DNA of 64,000 nt from Odoribacter laneus YIT 12061 (GTDB lineage: Bacteria > Bacteroidota > Bacteroidia > Bacteroidales > Marinifilaceae). Location of the stretch: assembly GCF_000243215.1 (NCBI RefSeq), contig NZ_JH594596.1:767398-831397 (forward strand). Direction: 5' to 3'. Position numbers and translations under genes: made by a program. Position 1 is the first letter of the stretch. The number at the start of each line of letters is the position of its first letter. Below, one piece after another: positions 1 through 9,300 of this stretch. Under the pieces are notes generated by a model. It saw only the letters and a program-made list of their open reading frames with translations. It did no database searches and was not told the DNA's origin.

Positions 1-167
1 GGTATATCTTATCAAGTATTTACATCAAATCACAGCAACCTCAGTCATCAGGTTAAAATGACGATGGTATATCTTATCAAGTATTTACATCAAATCACAG
101 CTATTGCCAAATGACACCGGCCTCGTAAGAGGGTATATCTTATCAAGTATTTACATCAAATCACAGC
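1..167 (-). CRISPR. Type II-C CRISPR array, leader-proximal end (cut by window edge)
   Basis: Three copies of a 36-nt repeat lie at 1-36, 66-101 and 132-167, identical where visible. They are separated by spacers of 29 nt (37-65) and 30 nt (102-131). On the minus strand the repeat starts GCTGTGATTTGATG. The crRNA strand is taken as minus because its 5' part is complementary to the plus-strand tracrRNA anti-repeat near 6120-6146. The copy at 132-167 is therefore next to the leader, holding the newest acquisitions, and the array continues beyond base 1. Targets of the two spacers are unknown. Confidence 0.95.
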
Positions 168-296
168 CAAGGCCTGTCAAAGCATTAAAGTTCAAGATTT
201 TTCATGAAATCCAAGCAAGAAAAAATGCAGACTTTTGCTTCCTGGGAGCTGATTTGATGTCATTTTCTGATTTCAACATTTCAAAGAACAAATGTA
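168..296 (-). promoter_or_regulatory. CRISPR leader with putative promoter
   Basis: This 129-bp AT-rich stretch separates the cas2 stop codon from the first repeat and carries no gene. On the minus strand TACATTTG (289-296) matches the Bacteroidetes -7 consensus TAnnTTTG and would start transcription near 282, reading through the leader into the array. No clear -33 TTTG was found. The leader role is inferred from position and array polarity. Confidence 0.55.
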
Positions 297-635
297 TTAA
301 AAAAGTTCCAATTGTTTAGGGGTTTCGCCTAAAGGATTGGATTTGCAGCCCCAATAATTGAGAATTTCTCCGTATTGCTTATCGGTGACGGTCAAAATGC
401 TGACCTGGCCTTTTTCCGGGATGTTATTCCGTATGCGTGAAATGTGTACTTCTGCACTTTCTTTGCTGGCACAATGGCGGATATACACGGAAAACTGCAT
501 CATGGAAAAACCATCTTTTTCCAGAAATTTCCGAAAATGAGTGGCGGTATGACGTTCCGGTTTCGTCATAACGGGCAGATCGAAGAAGACAAAAAGCCAC
601 ATAATTCGGTATGCATTTAGCCGGTTTTCCGACAT
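297..635 (-). CDS. cas2: CRISPR-associated endonuclease Cas2 (type II)
   Basis: A 112-residue protein of usual Cas2 size, with a ferredoxin-like start and the first-strand acidic residue in FVFFDLP (about D19). Cas2 forms the central dimer of the Cas1-Cas2 integrase that inserts new spacers at the leader end of the array. It follows cas1 by 11 bp on the same strand and ends directly before the leader. The order cas9-cas1-cas2-array without csn2 or cas4 is the type II-C arrangement. The protein looks intact. Confidence 0.95.
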   Translation of the reverse strand: MSENRLNAYRIMWLFVFFDLPVMTKPERHTATHFRKFLEKDGFSMMQFSVYIRHCASKESAEVHISRIRNNIPEKGQVSILTVTDKQYGEILNYWGCKSNPLGETPKQLELF

Positions 636-646
636 ATTGTTATTTT

Positions 647-1531
647 TTATTTAAATTCCGGATAAACCATTTTCTTTTGCTCCCCACTGAAACATCGTGC
701 CAGAGAAGCTGTGGTTTGCGAAAGTCCGACCATCAAAGGGCGGGTTGTATTTTCAAAATAGGTGTCATTGGCCAGAATCTTTAGTATTTCTGCTTTTACT
801 GCGGTGGTCAGTTCTTTTTCACCTTTTTGAAACAGCCCGGACACTACTTCATCGGCGTAAGGCCTGTAAGGTTCCATGAGGTCGTCCGCCAGGCAAAAAG
901 CGTTGTAACGGTTGTGGTGAAAAAGCCCCAGGGTGGGTAATAAACCAGAACCTGTAATGGCTCGTGCAACTGCAGCCCGTAGGACGATGTAAGCATAGTT
1001 TAACAGATTATTGGGGCACTCTCCGTACCGGTCGCGTATAAAACTGGTGCCGAACATTTCCGTCCAGTATACCCGGGCAGCGGCCCCTTCCCGGTTGTCG
1101 GTATCCCCGCTTTTTACGTTACAATAAAATGGTTTTAATATATTCCCGTTTTTGCCTGACTTATCCAGTAAGGCAGCCTGATTGCGTATTTTGGCCTCAA
1201 CGGTTTGTTTCCACAGGTTCTTTTTCAGGGGTTCGGAGGCGTTGATCTGGAAGCGGAACATTTCACTTTGTAAATGGTGGCCATCCAGGTTGAGCAGCAT
1301 GGAGTTGGGCATGTGGCTGGCATCGCAGAAGATCACAGCTACATTGTTGGACATGAATTCCTGTAATAAAGGCAGGCTGACACTGATTTGCTGGTTTTCG
1401 ATCACTACAAAACCAATATCCTCGATCGGTGCTTTATGCAATTCCCCCGTCTCTTTTATTTCAATCACTAATTGTTTGTCTTTAACCGAAAGACGGCTGG
1501 GTTTCCCGAAAAACAGAGTTCTTTTCAGCAT
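647..1531 (-). CDS. cas1: CRISPR-associated endonuclease Cas1 (type II)
   Basis: A 294-residue integrase with a beta-rich N-terminal domain and a helical catalytic domain. The metal-binding residues can be placed at E148 (in NREGAAARVYW), H205 or H206 (in LGLFHHNRYNAF) and E220 (in ADDLMEPYRPYAD), as in type II Cas1. It acts with Cas2 to integrate protospacers. The start ATG overlaps the cas9 stop by 7 nt (ATGCTGA), indicating translational coupling. Length and motifs are complete, so adaptation should be possible if the array is active. Confidence 0.96.
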   Translation of the reverse strand: MLKRTLFFGKPSRLSVKDKQLVIEIKETGELHKAPIEDIGFVVIENQQISVSLPLLQEFMSNNVAVIFCDASHMPNSMLLNLDGHHLQSEMFRFQINASEPLKKNLWKQTVEAKIRNQAALLDKSGKNGNILKPFYCNVKSGDTDNREGAAARVYWTEMFGTSFIRDRYGECPNNLLNYAYIVLRAAVARAITGSGLLPTLGLFHHNRYNAFCLADDLMEPYRPYADEVVSGLFQKGEKELTTAVKAEILKILANDTYFENTTRPLMVGLSQTTASLARCFSGEQKKMVYPEFK

Positions 1532-4500
1532 AACGGTCCGTTTAAAAAGGTGATACGTCCGATTTCGTCTATCTGTACTTTGACTGGATTGGCTCGTTTC
1601 CAGGCTTCTAAACTTTGAATCCGGAATTCTTCCCGTTCGTTGTTCAGGGTGGAGGCTAAATGGTGCCGGAAAGTGTAGTACATACCGGACAGTTTTTGGA
1701 CACGATATAAATGCTTGCTCAAGGTTGAAAGATCATTTCTGTATACTTCCGGTTCTTCCTCTTTCAAGCCTATGAGGAAAGTATCATTTATTTGCAGTAT
1801 ACTGACTATATTCCGGCCTTCACGGGGAAGCTGATAAATGGGCTGTCCCTGGTTTTGCCGTTCGATGACCGACCAGAAGGAGACAATTTCTTCCTTCAGG
1901 TTCCCGTCTGCATCCTGATAGATCATAACGTGATGATTGTTACGGGGATTCACATATTGGTTGATGTTGTCTTTCAACCGTTCTGCATTACCTAACTCTT
2001 CTTTCATCCGGATTTTCTTGATGGGTACGGGTTCTCCATGTTTGTTCGGAAGGAAGATCCGGTAAACCCCTTCTTTGAAGAAAGCATTCGAAGGAATATT
2101 GAATTCCTGCGTTATATCGATATGGTAATTTTCCTGCAGGTGTTTTAAGAGCATTTGCCGGATCGTAATATCGACTACTTTACCGATGTGTTTGCTGGTT
2201 TTCAGTTCACGGATGTCTTTCCGGATGTGGTAGGATTTTTCCGTAGCGCCGGGGGCGGTTCGTTGTCCGTAAACGGTTTCTTTGTGCAATTGTCCCCGGA
2301 CGGCATTTCCGCAACTATGTATTTTCTTCCCGTCTTTATAGAGGGTTTTACTGATTTTGCAGAGGGTTTTAGGATTTTGTTTATACGACACCAAAAGAGG
2401 GACGACGCTTTGTCGGACGTCTTGGGCAAAACCCGGCCAGGGGGAGGGGAAATGTTCTGTGGAATCGAGGCCTCTTTTTTTGTTTTCCCGCCGGGCATTG
2501 TAGGTGCTCAAGCGTTGGAATAAACTCTGGGAAGATAAGGCGATTACAATGGCGTCTATGGCATGATGGCGCTGATCTTCCCGGTTTTTCTTCGGGTCGA
2601 AACGGACTTCCCCGGTATGTTCGTCCACCCAGATGTTTCCTTCGATGAGGTTTTCGCCTTTACTCGTTTTTGGGGCTGACAGCTCTATCGGAATAAGGGT
2701 GGGATCACAGGATTCAACGGTGAAGATACCGTAATATTTTCCTTTGGGTAAGGAAGCCGGCAGTTCATAGTGCAGGTCATCATCGGCATGGAATATCCCT
2801 TTGTCGTCTACGTCTCCGGTGAGGATGATTTGTCCCCCGCCGACCCCGGGAGGAGCATTTTTGATGGGTGTAAATGCGGGTTGTGCTGTGTCGGTATCCA
2901 GGGTACACCAGAAATTACCATCGGCACCGCTGGCCGGGCACTGGTAGTTGTGGCAGCGGAATATCCCTTCACGAACGCGTCCGAACAGCTGTACCTGCTG
3001 GGAGGTTAATTTGCTGTTATTGACGGATTCCCCTTCTTTGAAGGTTTGGCTGATCACCGGAAGACTGATCCAGTAGCTGCCGTCGGGTAAGCCGGTTTTC
3101 AGTTTTTGTTTCAGCTGGTTGCAGACGAAAACTCCTTTTTCGATCCGTCCTTTCAGTACAATTTGTCCGTCCGCAGAAATAGGTTTGGGAGCAAAGAGGG
3201 GTGACCAGGTGACGGAGGAAGACAGTTTTATCCGGCGCCAGTACTTCCCGTCACTGACATCGGTTTGAAATTCCTGCATACCTTTGCATCTAAATACTTT
3301 ACGTTCTACCTCGCCTGTCAGTAATAGTTCCCCTTTTTCAGTTCGTGGTGTTTCCCCTTGTTTGGGAAATAAACGGATGACTTCGTTCTGTTCGTTTGTG
3401 ATGACATAGTATTCCCTGTGGTTTTCGGTGGCGGAAACAGGCAAAGGGAAAGTGATGTCCGGAGCGGATTGCAGAATATTGTTCAATCCCCAGAGATGCC
3501 GGAGTTCTGCGGTCAGTTGTCCGGGAAAAGCCTTGACATCACTACAGATGGCAGATAAATATTCTACAGCTTTTTTGCTAATATAGCGGGTGTCATTCAA
3601 TTGCCTGGAAATAAATTCATTAGATTCCTGTGGTTTCCGTCTGATGAAGCGTTGTGCTTTGGCATAGGGTAAGAGTCGGAAAGCCCGGTCTTCAATTTCT
3701 TCCCAGCTGCTGGCTCCCCATTTTTCAGGAGACGGATCTTTCTGATAGAAATCGTAGGGGGTGAGCTCGCCTTTCTCCCGGTTAAAGGTGGCGTCGCAAA
3801 GGGTTTTATTGGCAAGGCTGTCGTCCAACGAAATACTGTAAGGGATGATATGTTCGATCTGGACCGAATTGTCACTTCCCAACGTATGGGAGATGTTGAG
3901 CGTCTTCCCGGTATAGGGGCAACAAACCGTACCTCCTTTTTCTTCTATCTCTTTGTATAGTAAATATTTTTGAATGTTATCCCGGTAGGCCTTTAGTCCG
4001 TATTCTGCTAACTTTACCTTTGCTGCCTCATTTTTCTTTTCGTTTTCGCGGATTTGCCGGCTTTGCTTTTCCCGTTCCGTTTTGGAGCTCCGGAGTTCCC
4101 GGCCCATCTCTACGTGGATATGGTCGAATTTGAACGAGGGACCGTATTTTTCCCGGCAGGTTGCCAATAGTTTGTTTACCGTTCGTCTTAATTCATTCAA
4201 ACCCTGCTGGACAATGGGATTGCGCAGGTTTCCCGTTTCAGGTAAACGCTCTTTTTGTGCTTGCGTCGTGATCGCCTGACTGTGGTGGTAGAGCTTTTGA
4301 AATGCCCGGTCGTTTTTTGCGAAGCCGAAACGGTTGTGGACCAGGTAGTCTTTGATTTTCCGGATAACTTCCCCTTCAGCATTTTTTTCTTTCAGGATAC
4401 GGCATACCGCTTTTTCTATTTCCGGTTCGTATTCTTTGAAATATTCGAAGCGTTTCCCGAAACTATTGCGGATGCCGCCGAGGAGGACAGCGGTACTGTA

Positions 4501-6021
4501 AGCGTATCCTTTTTTCAGATAAGGATTAATGCGGCGGATTGCTTTCAGGGAAACATTTCCGTAGCTCTCACTCAGCCTTATTTTCTTTATTTTTTCGAGG
4601 TCGTTGGTTTGCAGTGCATAATCTTTTTGCAATTTTTCAAAAAGCAATGTATTGTCGTCGTAAAAATAGAAGCAGTGCCAGATCTCTTCCCGTTTTTCTT
4701 CCCAGACAGGGTGGGGAAATAACTTCCGGAGCTGGCTGATGGTCGTACAAGCCGGAACTTTGGTGGTGTCGTCGAAATTGAATTTTTCAAATAGTTTCAG
4801 GTGTTTGGGGATTTTTTCAAAGTTGAAATCCTTGCTTTCGGTGCACATCAGTTCGAATACGGCTTCGCGTTGTATGGCAGTCAGGTGCTCGTTTTTCCCG
4901 TAAATAATATTATTGATAAATTGATAGGCCCGGAACTCTTCGAATTCGGGATGGGAGAGGGGGGCAGGGGTTGGTCCGGCAATGATCCATTTTTGGTGGA
5001 CCGGATCGTAGAAATTCCTTCCTTCAAAGACACATTTGGAGAGCAAGGATTTCTGGGAGCGAAGCGGGCGTTGCCAGAACAGAACGCTTTCGTTGGATTT
5101 GAATTTTAGCTGTTCTTCCTCTATTTCAATTTTTCCTCCCAATACTTCTTTCAAAGGCAATTGGAAGGTAACCGTGATCCGCGTATCTTCGATAAGGACA
5201 TGGCCTCGCCCGTATTTGGCCTGTAAATGTGTAATCAGTTTGCTATTCCGGACGTTTGTAGCAGAGCCTTCCAGGAAAATATTCTTTTTCCGGGTGGCTT
5301 GTTCGTGGGCAAGGCCTAGATGTCCGGCTTGTCTTTGCCAGATGATTTCAAATTCCCGGATATACATATCCCGTAAGGTATAACGGGCCCTGACCCTTTC
5401 AGTACGGAACCGGTATTTTTCACCGTTTTTGGGAGCGATGTCATACAGATAAGCTCCCAAGGTCTGTTTTTGTAAATTTTTCCGGGTCTCATCGATACCT
5501 ACCATCCGGTCTTTTCCAGTGAATATTTTTCCCTCTTCTTTTCCTTTGCGGCTGCTCAGAAAACCTCTTCTTTGGATCATCTGATAAAGTATACGTCCTA
5601 GTTCCGGGCGGGTAACATCTTCTGTTACGGCTTGCTTGCGCAGTTCGTAAGGATTTTGTTTTAACCATTCCCGGAATGCGGGGGTGTCCGGAAATTGCCG
5701 GACAGTCGATTTCTGCTGTTTGTCCCAGTTTTTCCACCGGCGGACGTCTTCCGGCTTTAGGGGACACATATCGTAGGCAATGAGGAGTTCCAGGAGTTTG
5801 GCCTTCCGTAATTTTTTCCGGAAATATTGGCGGCGCATTTGTCTTTTGGCCCTTCGGGTGGCATTCCGGGATTCTTCTTTTTCCCCTAGTCCGATGGTAT
5901 CTTTGTTGATCCCTTCCGGAAATATGCGGACACCGGAGTATAGGATTTGATGTTCTTCCTGATCGACTAATGCCAGACCGATACTATTGGTACCTAAATC
6001 AATGCCTAAAGTGGTTTCCAT
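1525..6021 (-). CDS. cas9: Cas9 RNA-guided DNA endonuclease, type II-C, with internal tandem-repeat insertion
   Basis: From the preferred ATG at 6021 the protein has 1498 residues. Visible parts in order: RuvC-I with D8 (GIDLGTNSIG); arginine-rich bridge helix about 50-80; helical REC region; RuvC-II with E638 (HIHVEMGREL); HNH with H724 (QIEHIIPYS) and N747; RuvC-III with H1152 and D1156 (RHHAIDAIVIAL); C-terminal PAM-interacting region. All nuclease residues are present. Between the conserved AELRHLWGLN and RuvC-III lies an unusual insert (about 850-1143). It holds four copies plus a partial fifth of a 55-59-residue unit starting at 897, 952, 1008, 1063 and 1122. The longer frame start at 6126 is rejected because that stretch contains the divergent tracrRNA promoter. 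Confidence 0.97.
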   Translation of the reverse strand: METTLGIDLGTNSIGLALVDQEEHQILYSGVRIFPEGINKDTIGLGEKEESRNATRRAKRQMRRQYFRKKLRKAKLLELLIAYDMCPLKPEDVRRWKNWDKQQKSTVRQFPDTPAFREWLKQNPYELRKQAVTEDVTRPELGRILYQMIQRRGFLSSRKGKEEGKIFTGKDRMVGIDETRKNLQKQTLGAYLYDIAPKNGEKYRFRTERVRARYTLRDMYIREFEIIWQRQAGHLGLAHEQATRKKNIFLEGSATNVRNSKLITHLQAKYGRGHVLIEDTRITVTFQLPLKEVLGGKIEIEEEQLKFKSNESVLFWQRPLRSQKSLLSKCVFEGRNFYDPVHQKWIIAGPTPAPLSHPEFEEFRAYQFINNIIYGKNEHLTAIQREAVFELMCTESKDFNFEKIPKHLKLFEKFNFDDTTKVPACTTISQLRKLFPHPVWEEKREEIWHCFYFYDDNTLLFEKLQKDYALQTNDLEKIKKIRLSESYGNVSLKAIRRINPYLKKGYAYSTAVLLGGIRNSFGKRFEYFKEYEPEIEKAVCRILKEKNAEGEVIRKIKDYLVHNRFGFAKNDRAFQKLYHHSQAITTQAQKERLPETGNLRNPIVQQGLNELRRTVNKLLATCREKYGPSFKFDHIHVEMGRELRSSKTEREKQSRQIRENEKKNEAAKVKLAEYGLKAYRDNIQKYLLYKEIEEKGGTVCCPYTGKTLNISHTLGSDNSVQIEHIIPYSISLDDSLANKTLCDATFNREKGELTPYDFYQKDPSPEKWGASSWEEIEDRAFRLLPYAKAQRFIRRKPQESNEFISRQLNDTRYISKKAVEYLSAICSDVKAFPGQLTAELRHLWGLNNILQSAPDITFPLPVSATENHREYYVITNEQNEVIRLFPKQGETPRTEKGELLLTGEVERKVFRCKGMQEFQTDVSDGKYWRRIKLSSSVTWSPLFAPKPISADGQIVLKGRIEKGVFVCNQLKQKLKTGLPDGSYWISLPVISQTFKEGESVNNSKLTSQQVQLFGRVREGIFRCHNYQCPASGADGNFWCTLDTDTAQPAFTPIKNAPPGVGGGQIILTGDVDDKGIFHADDDLHYELPASLPKGKYYGIFTVESCDPTLIPIELSAPKTSKGENLIEGNIWVDEHTGEVRFDPKKNREDQRHHAIDAIVIALSSQSLFQRLSTYNARRENKKRGLDSTEHFPSPWPGFAQDVRQSVVPLLVSYKQNPKTLCKISKTLYKDGKKIHSCGNAVRGQLHKETVYGQRTAPGATEKSYHIRKDIRELKTSKHIGKVVDITIRQMLLKHLQENYHIDITQEFNIPSNAFFKEGVYRIFLPNKHGEPVPIKKIRMKEELGNAERLKDNINQYVNPRNNHHVMIYQDADGNLKEEIVSFWSVIERQNQGQPIYQLPREGRNIVSILQINDTFLIGLKEEEPEVYRNDLSTLSKHLYRVQKLSGMYYTFRHHLASTLNNEREEFRIQSLEAWKRANPVKVQIDEIGRITFLNGPLC

Positions 6022-6074
6022 AAGTTGGTAGTTTACTATACGTAAATTAATTCCGTTAAAATTCTGTAAAATAT

Positions 6075-6104
6075 TTTGATTTTGCAAACGGTTGTGTAAA
6101 TTTG
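6075..6104 (+). promoter_or_regulatory. tracrRNA promoter
   Basis: TTTG at 6075-6078 (-33 box) and TAAATTTG at 6097-6104 (-7 box TAnnTTTG) are 18 bp apart, close to the Bacteroidetes primary sigma consensus. Start of transcription is expected near 6111, just before the anti-repeat. The promoter is divergent from cas9 and lies upstream of the preferred cas9 ATG at 6021. Confidence 0.6.
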
Positions 6105-6110
6105 TTTCGT

Positions 6111-6206
6111 TGATTAAACAAATCAATTTTTACATCTTATCACAGCAAGGCTATATGCCGAAGGATGTAATCCTATACTCCCGCTTCGGTGGGAGTTTTT
6201 TATTTT
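6111..6206 (+). ncRNA. tracrRNA
   Basis: The segment ending TTTACATCTTATCACAGC (to about 6146) is the anti-repeat. It matches the plus-strand CRISPR repeat end TTTACATCAAATCACAGC except for a two-base change, so it would pair with the crRNA repeat leaving a small internal bulge. After it come short hairpins (GGC-TATAT-GCC; AGGAT-GTA-ATCCT) and a strong UUCG-capped terminator stem. This is the layout expected of a II-C tracrRNA: anti-repeat, nexus, terminator. It sits beside cas9 on the opposite strand. The 5' end is inferred from the promoter and the 3' end from the T tract. Confidence 0.88.
6177..6206 (+). terminator. Rho-independent terminator of tracrRNA
   Basis: ACTCCCGC and GTGGGAGT flank a TTCG tetraloop, followed directly by TTTTTTATTTT. 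The stem probably also serves as the last structural hairpin of the tracrRNA. Confidence 0.85.
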
Positions 6207-6210
6207 AATC

Positions 6211-6250
6211 TTGGGGCCGGGGCAATTGTGTGCACATTTGCCCCGGTGTT
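6211..6250. repeat. Dispersed palindromic repeat, copy 1
   Basis: Arms CCGGGGCAA (6217-6225) and TTGCCCCGG (6238-6246) flank a centre built on TGTGCACA. It lies just after the tracrRNA terminator, in the gap before the RND pump gene. It belongs to a six-copy family in this window (13810, 16273, 18191, 24650, 37792). Confidence 0.8.
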
Positions 6251-6333
6251 TTCTTTAACTTTACTTTTTGTCATTTCAAGGGTAAAAATTTCCGGTTGAA
6301 TGGATTCCTGGGGGGTGTTTTTTCGTATAATGA

Positions 6334-6341
6334 TACATTTG
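6334..6341 (+). promoter_or_regulatory. -7 promoter box of the RND efflux gene
   Basis: TACATTTG matches TAnnTTTG. Transcription would begin near 6348, 20 nt before the ATG at 6368. This supports that start over the upstream in-frame start at 6230. No clear -33 box. Confidence 0.4.
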
Positions 6342-6367
6342 TTACAGAAATTATAAAAGGATTAACG

Positions 6368-9300
6368 ATGTTTCATGCTATTGTACACTTTTCGATTAAG
6401 AACAAGTTGTTTGTGGGACTGACGACTTTGTTCCTGCTCATTGGGGGAATTTATGCGATGCTGACTTTGCCGGTGGATGCCGTGCCTGATATTACGAATA
6501 ATCAGGTGCAGATTGTGACGGTTTCGCCGACACTGGCACCGCAGGAGGTGGAGCAATTGATTACTTCGCCAATAGAGATTGCCATGAGCAATATAATGAA
6601 TGTGGAGGAGATCCGTTCCGTGTCGCGTTTCGGGTTGTCACTGGTCACGGTGGTGTTTAATGAGAAAGTGCCGACCCTGGATGCGCGGCAACTGATCAAC
6701 GAGCAGATTCAGGCGGTGGCCGGGGAGATCCCGCCGGAACTGGGAACGCCCGAGCTGATGCCGATTACAACGGGGCTGGGGGAGATCTATCAGTATATCC
6801 TGCGGGTGGCTCCGGGGTATGAGCGGAAATACGATGCGATGGAGCTGCGCACGATCCAGGATTGGATTGTGAAACGGCAGCTTTCGGGTATTCCGGGGAT
6901 TGTGGAGATCAACAGTTTCGGCGGTTATCTGAAGCAATATGAGGTGGCGGTGGACCCGGCTGCTTTGTATTCTCTGAATATCACCATCAGCGAGGTGTAT
7001 GATGCCTTGACGAATAATAACCAGAATACCGGGGGCAGCTACATCGAGAAGGTGAATCATGCTTATTATATCCGTTCGGAAGGGATGATCGGCACGCTCA
7101 GGGATATTGAGAATATCGTGGTGGTGAACCGGAACGGGATACCTATCCACGTAAATGATGTGGCCGAGGTACGTTTCGGGGCACCCAAGCGTTTCGGGGC
7201 AATGACGATGGACGGGAAGGGGGAATGTGTCGGCGGGATTGCGATGATGCTGAAAGGGGCAAATGCGAATGTGGTGACGAAGGAGCTGGAGCAACGGGTG
7301 GAGAAATTGCAGAAGATATTGCCCGAAGGGGTTTCCATAGAGCCTTACCTGAACCGTTCGGCCCTGGTGAACCGGAATATTTCGACGGTGATCTCCAACC
7401 TGATCGACGGGGCGGTGATTGTGTTCCTGGTGCTGATCTTTTTCCTGGGGAATCTGCGGGGTGGGTTGATTGTGGCTTCGGTGATCCCGCTGGCGATGCT
7501 GTTTGCGTTTATCCTGATGCGGGTGTTCGGGGTGTCGGCCAACCTGATGAGTTTGGGGGCGGTGGACTTCGGTATTGTGGTCGACGGTTCTATTGTGATT
7601 CTGGAAGGCATATTGGCCCATATATACAGCCGGCAGTTCCGGGGACGCCATTTGACTCAGGCAGAAATGGATGCCGAAGTAGCCCGGGGAGCTGGGAGTG
7701 TGGTGCGCTCGGCGACTTTTGCGGTGCTGATTATCCTGATCGTATTTTTCCCGATACTGACCCTGACGGGTATTGAAGGGAAATACTTTACACCGATGGC
7801 CAAGACGCTGGTGTTCTGTATCGTCGGGGCTTTATTCCTGTCACTGACCTATGTGCCGATGATGGCTTCGCTGTTCCTGAAAAAGGAAATCCGGGCGAGC
7901 CGCACCTGGGGAGACCGTTTTTTTGAGGGACTGAACAAGGTGTACCACCGGGCTTTGTGTTTTTGTCTGCGTTTTAAATGGAGTACCGTTGCCGTGGCTT
8001 TCTCGGCTTTGGTGGGTAGCCTGTTTTTGTTCACCCGTTTGGGGGCAGAGTTTATCCCGACGATGGACGAGGGCGATTTTGCGATGCAGATGACGCTCCC
8101 GGCAGGCAGTTCGCTGAGCAATAGCATAGAGCTTTCGGGGCAGGCGCAGGAGATCCTGATGAAGCAGTTTCCGGAGATCCGGCATGTGGTGGCGAAGATC
8201 GGGACGGCGGAAGTGCCTACGGACCCGATGGCGGTGGAGGATGCCGATGTGATGATTATCATGAAGCCGTTTGACGAATGGACGAGTGCGGGAAGCCGTG
8301 CCGAAATGGTCGAAAAGATGAAACAGGCGCTGGAACCTCTGGAAAAGATGGCGGAGTTTAATTTCAGCCAGCCTATACAATTGCGGTTCAATGAGTTGAT
8401 GACGGGGGCTAAGGCGGATATTGCCGTGAAACTTTATGGTGAAGATGTGGACGAATTGTATGCCCAGGCGAAAAAGGCGGCTGCGTATGTGGAGAAAATT
8501 CCGGGGGCATCGGATGTGATTGTGGAGCAGACGATGGGATTGCCGCAGTTGGTGGTGAAATACGACCGGGATAAGCTGGCCCGCTACGGCATTAACATCA
8601 GCGAGCTGAATACGGTGATCCGTACGGCCTATGCCGGGGAGATTGCCGGGGTGGTGTTTGAAAACGAACGGCGGTTCGACCTGGTGGTCCGCCTGGATAA
8701 GGATAAAGTGGCCGATTTCAATATAGATAAGTTGTTTGTACACACTTCCGAAGGGATGCAGTTGCCGCTGAGTGAGGTGGCTGCCATAGAATTGGTGAAC
8801 GGGCCTTTGCAGATTAACCGCGATGCCACCAAGCGGCGCATTGTGATCGGGGTGAATGTGCGGGATGCGGATATACAGCAGGTGGTGGCACAGATCCAGG
8901 AGACGCTGGACCGGAATATACGGTTGAAACCCGGCTATTATTTTGAATACGGCGGACAGTTTGAGAACCTGCAGAATGCAATCAGTACGTTGCTGATTGT
9001 GATCCCTGTGGCATTGTCGCTGATCTTGCTGCTGTTGTTTTTTGCTTTCCGGAGCATCACGTATACGCTAGTGGTGTTTAGTACGGTTCCCCTGTCGTTG
9101 ATCGGTGGCATACTGGCCTTGTGGGTGCGCGGCCTGCCGTTTAGCATTTCGGCCGGAGTCGGGTTTATCGCGCTGTTCGGTGTTGCGGTGCTTAACGGTA
9201 TCCTGATGATCAACCGTTTTACGGAATGCCGCAAGGAAGGGCGTTACCAAAAGTCCACGCGGGTGGTGATTCAGGAGAGCACGCCTCATTTGCTGCGTCC

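Noticed and set aside
6022-6126. 35-residue N-terminal extension of Cas9
   Set aside because: The stretch contains the divergent tracrRNA promoter, and known Cas9 proteins begin right at the RuvC-I strand, as METTLGIDLG does.
6230-6367. 46-residue N-terminal extension of the RND pump
   Set aside because: It overlaps the palindromic repeat and a -7 box; the pump family starts at MFHAIVHFSI.
6638-8743. Long antisense ORFs (337 and 300 codons) opposite the RND pump
   Set aside because: Histidine- and arginine-rich shadow frames produced by the codon bias of the real gene; no motifs.
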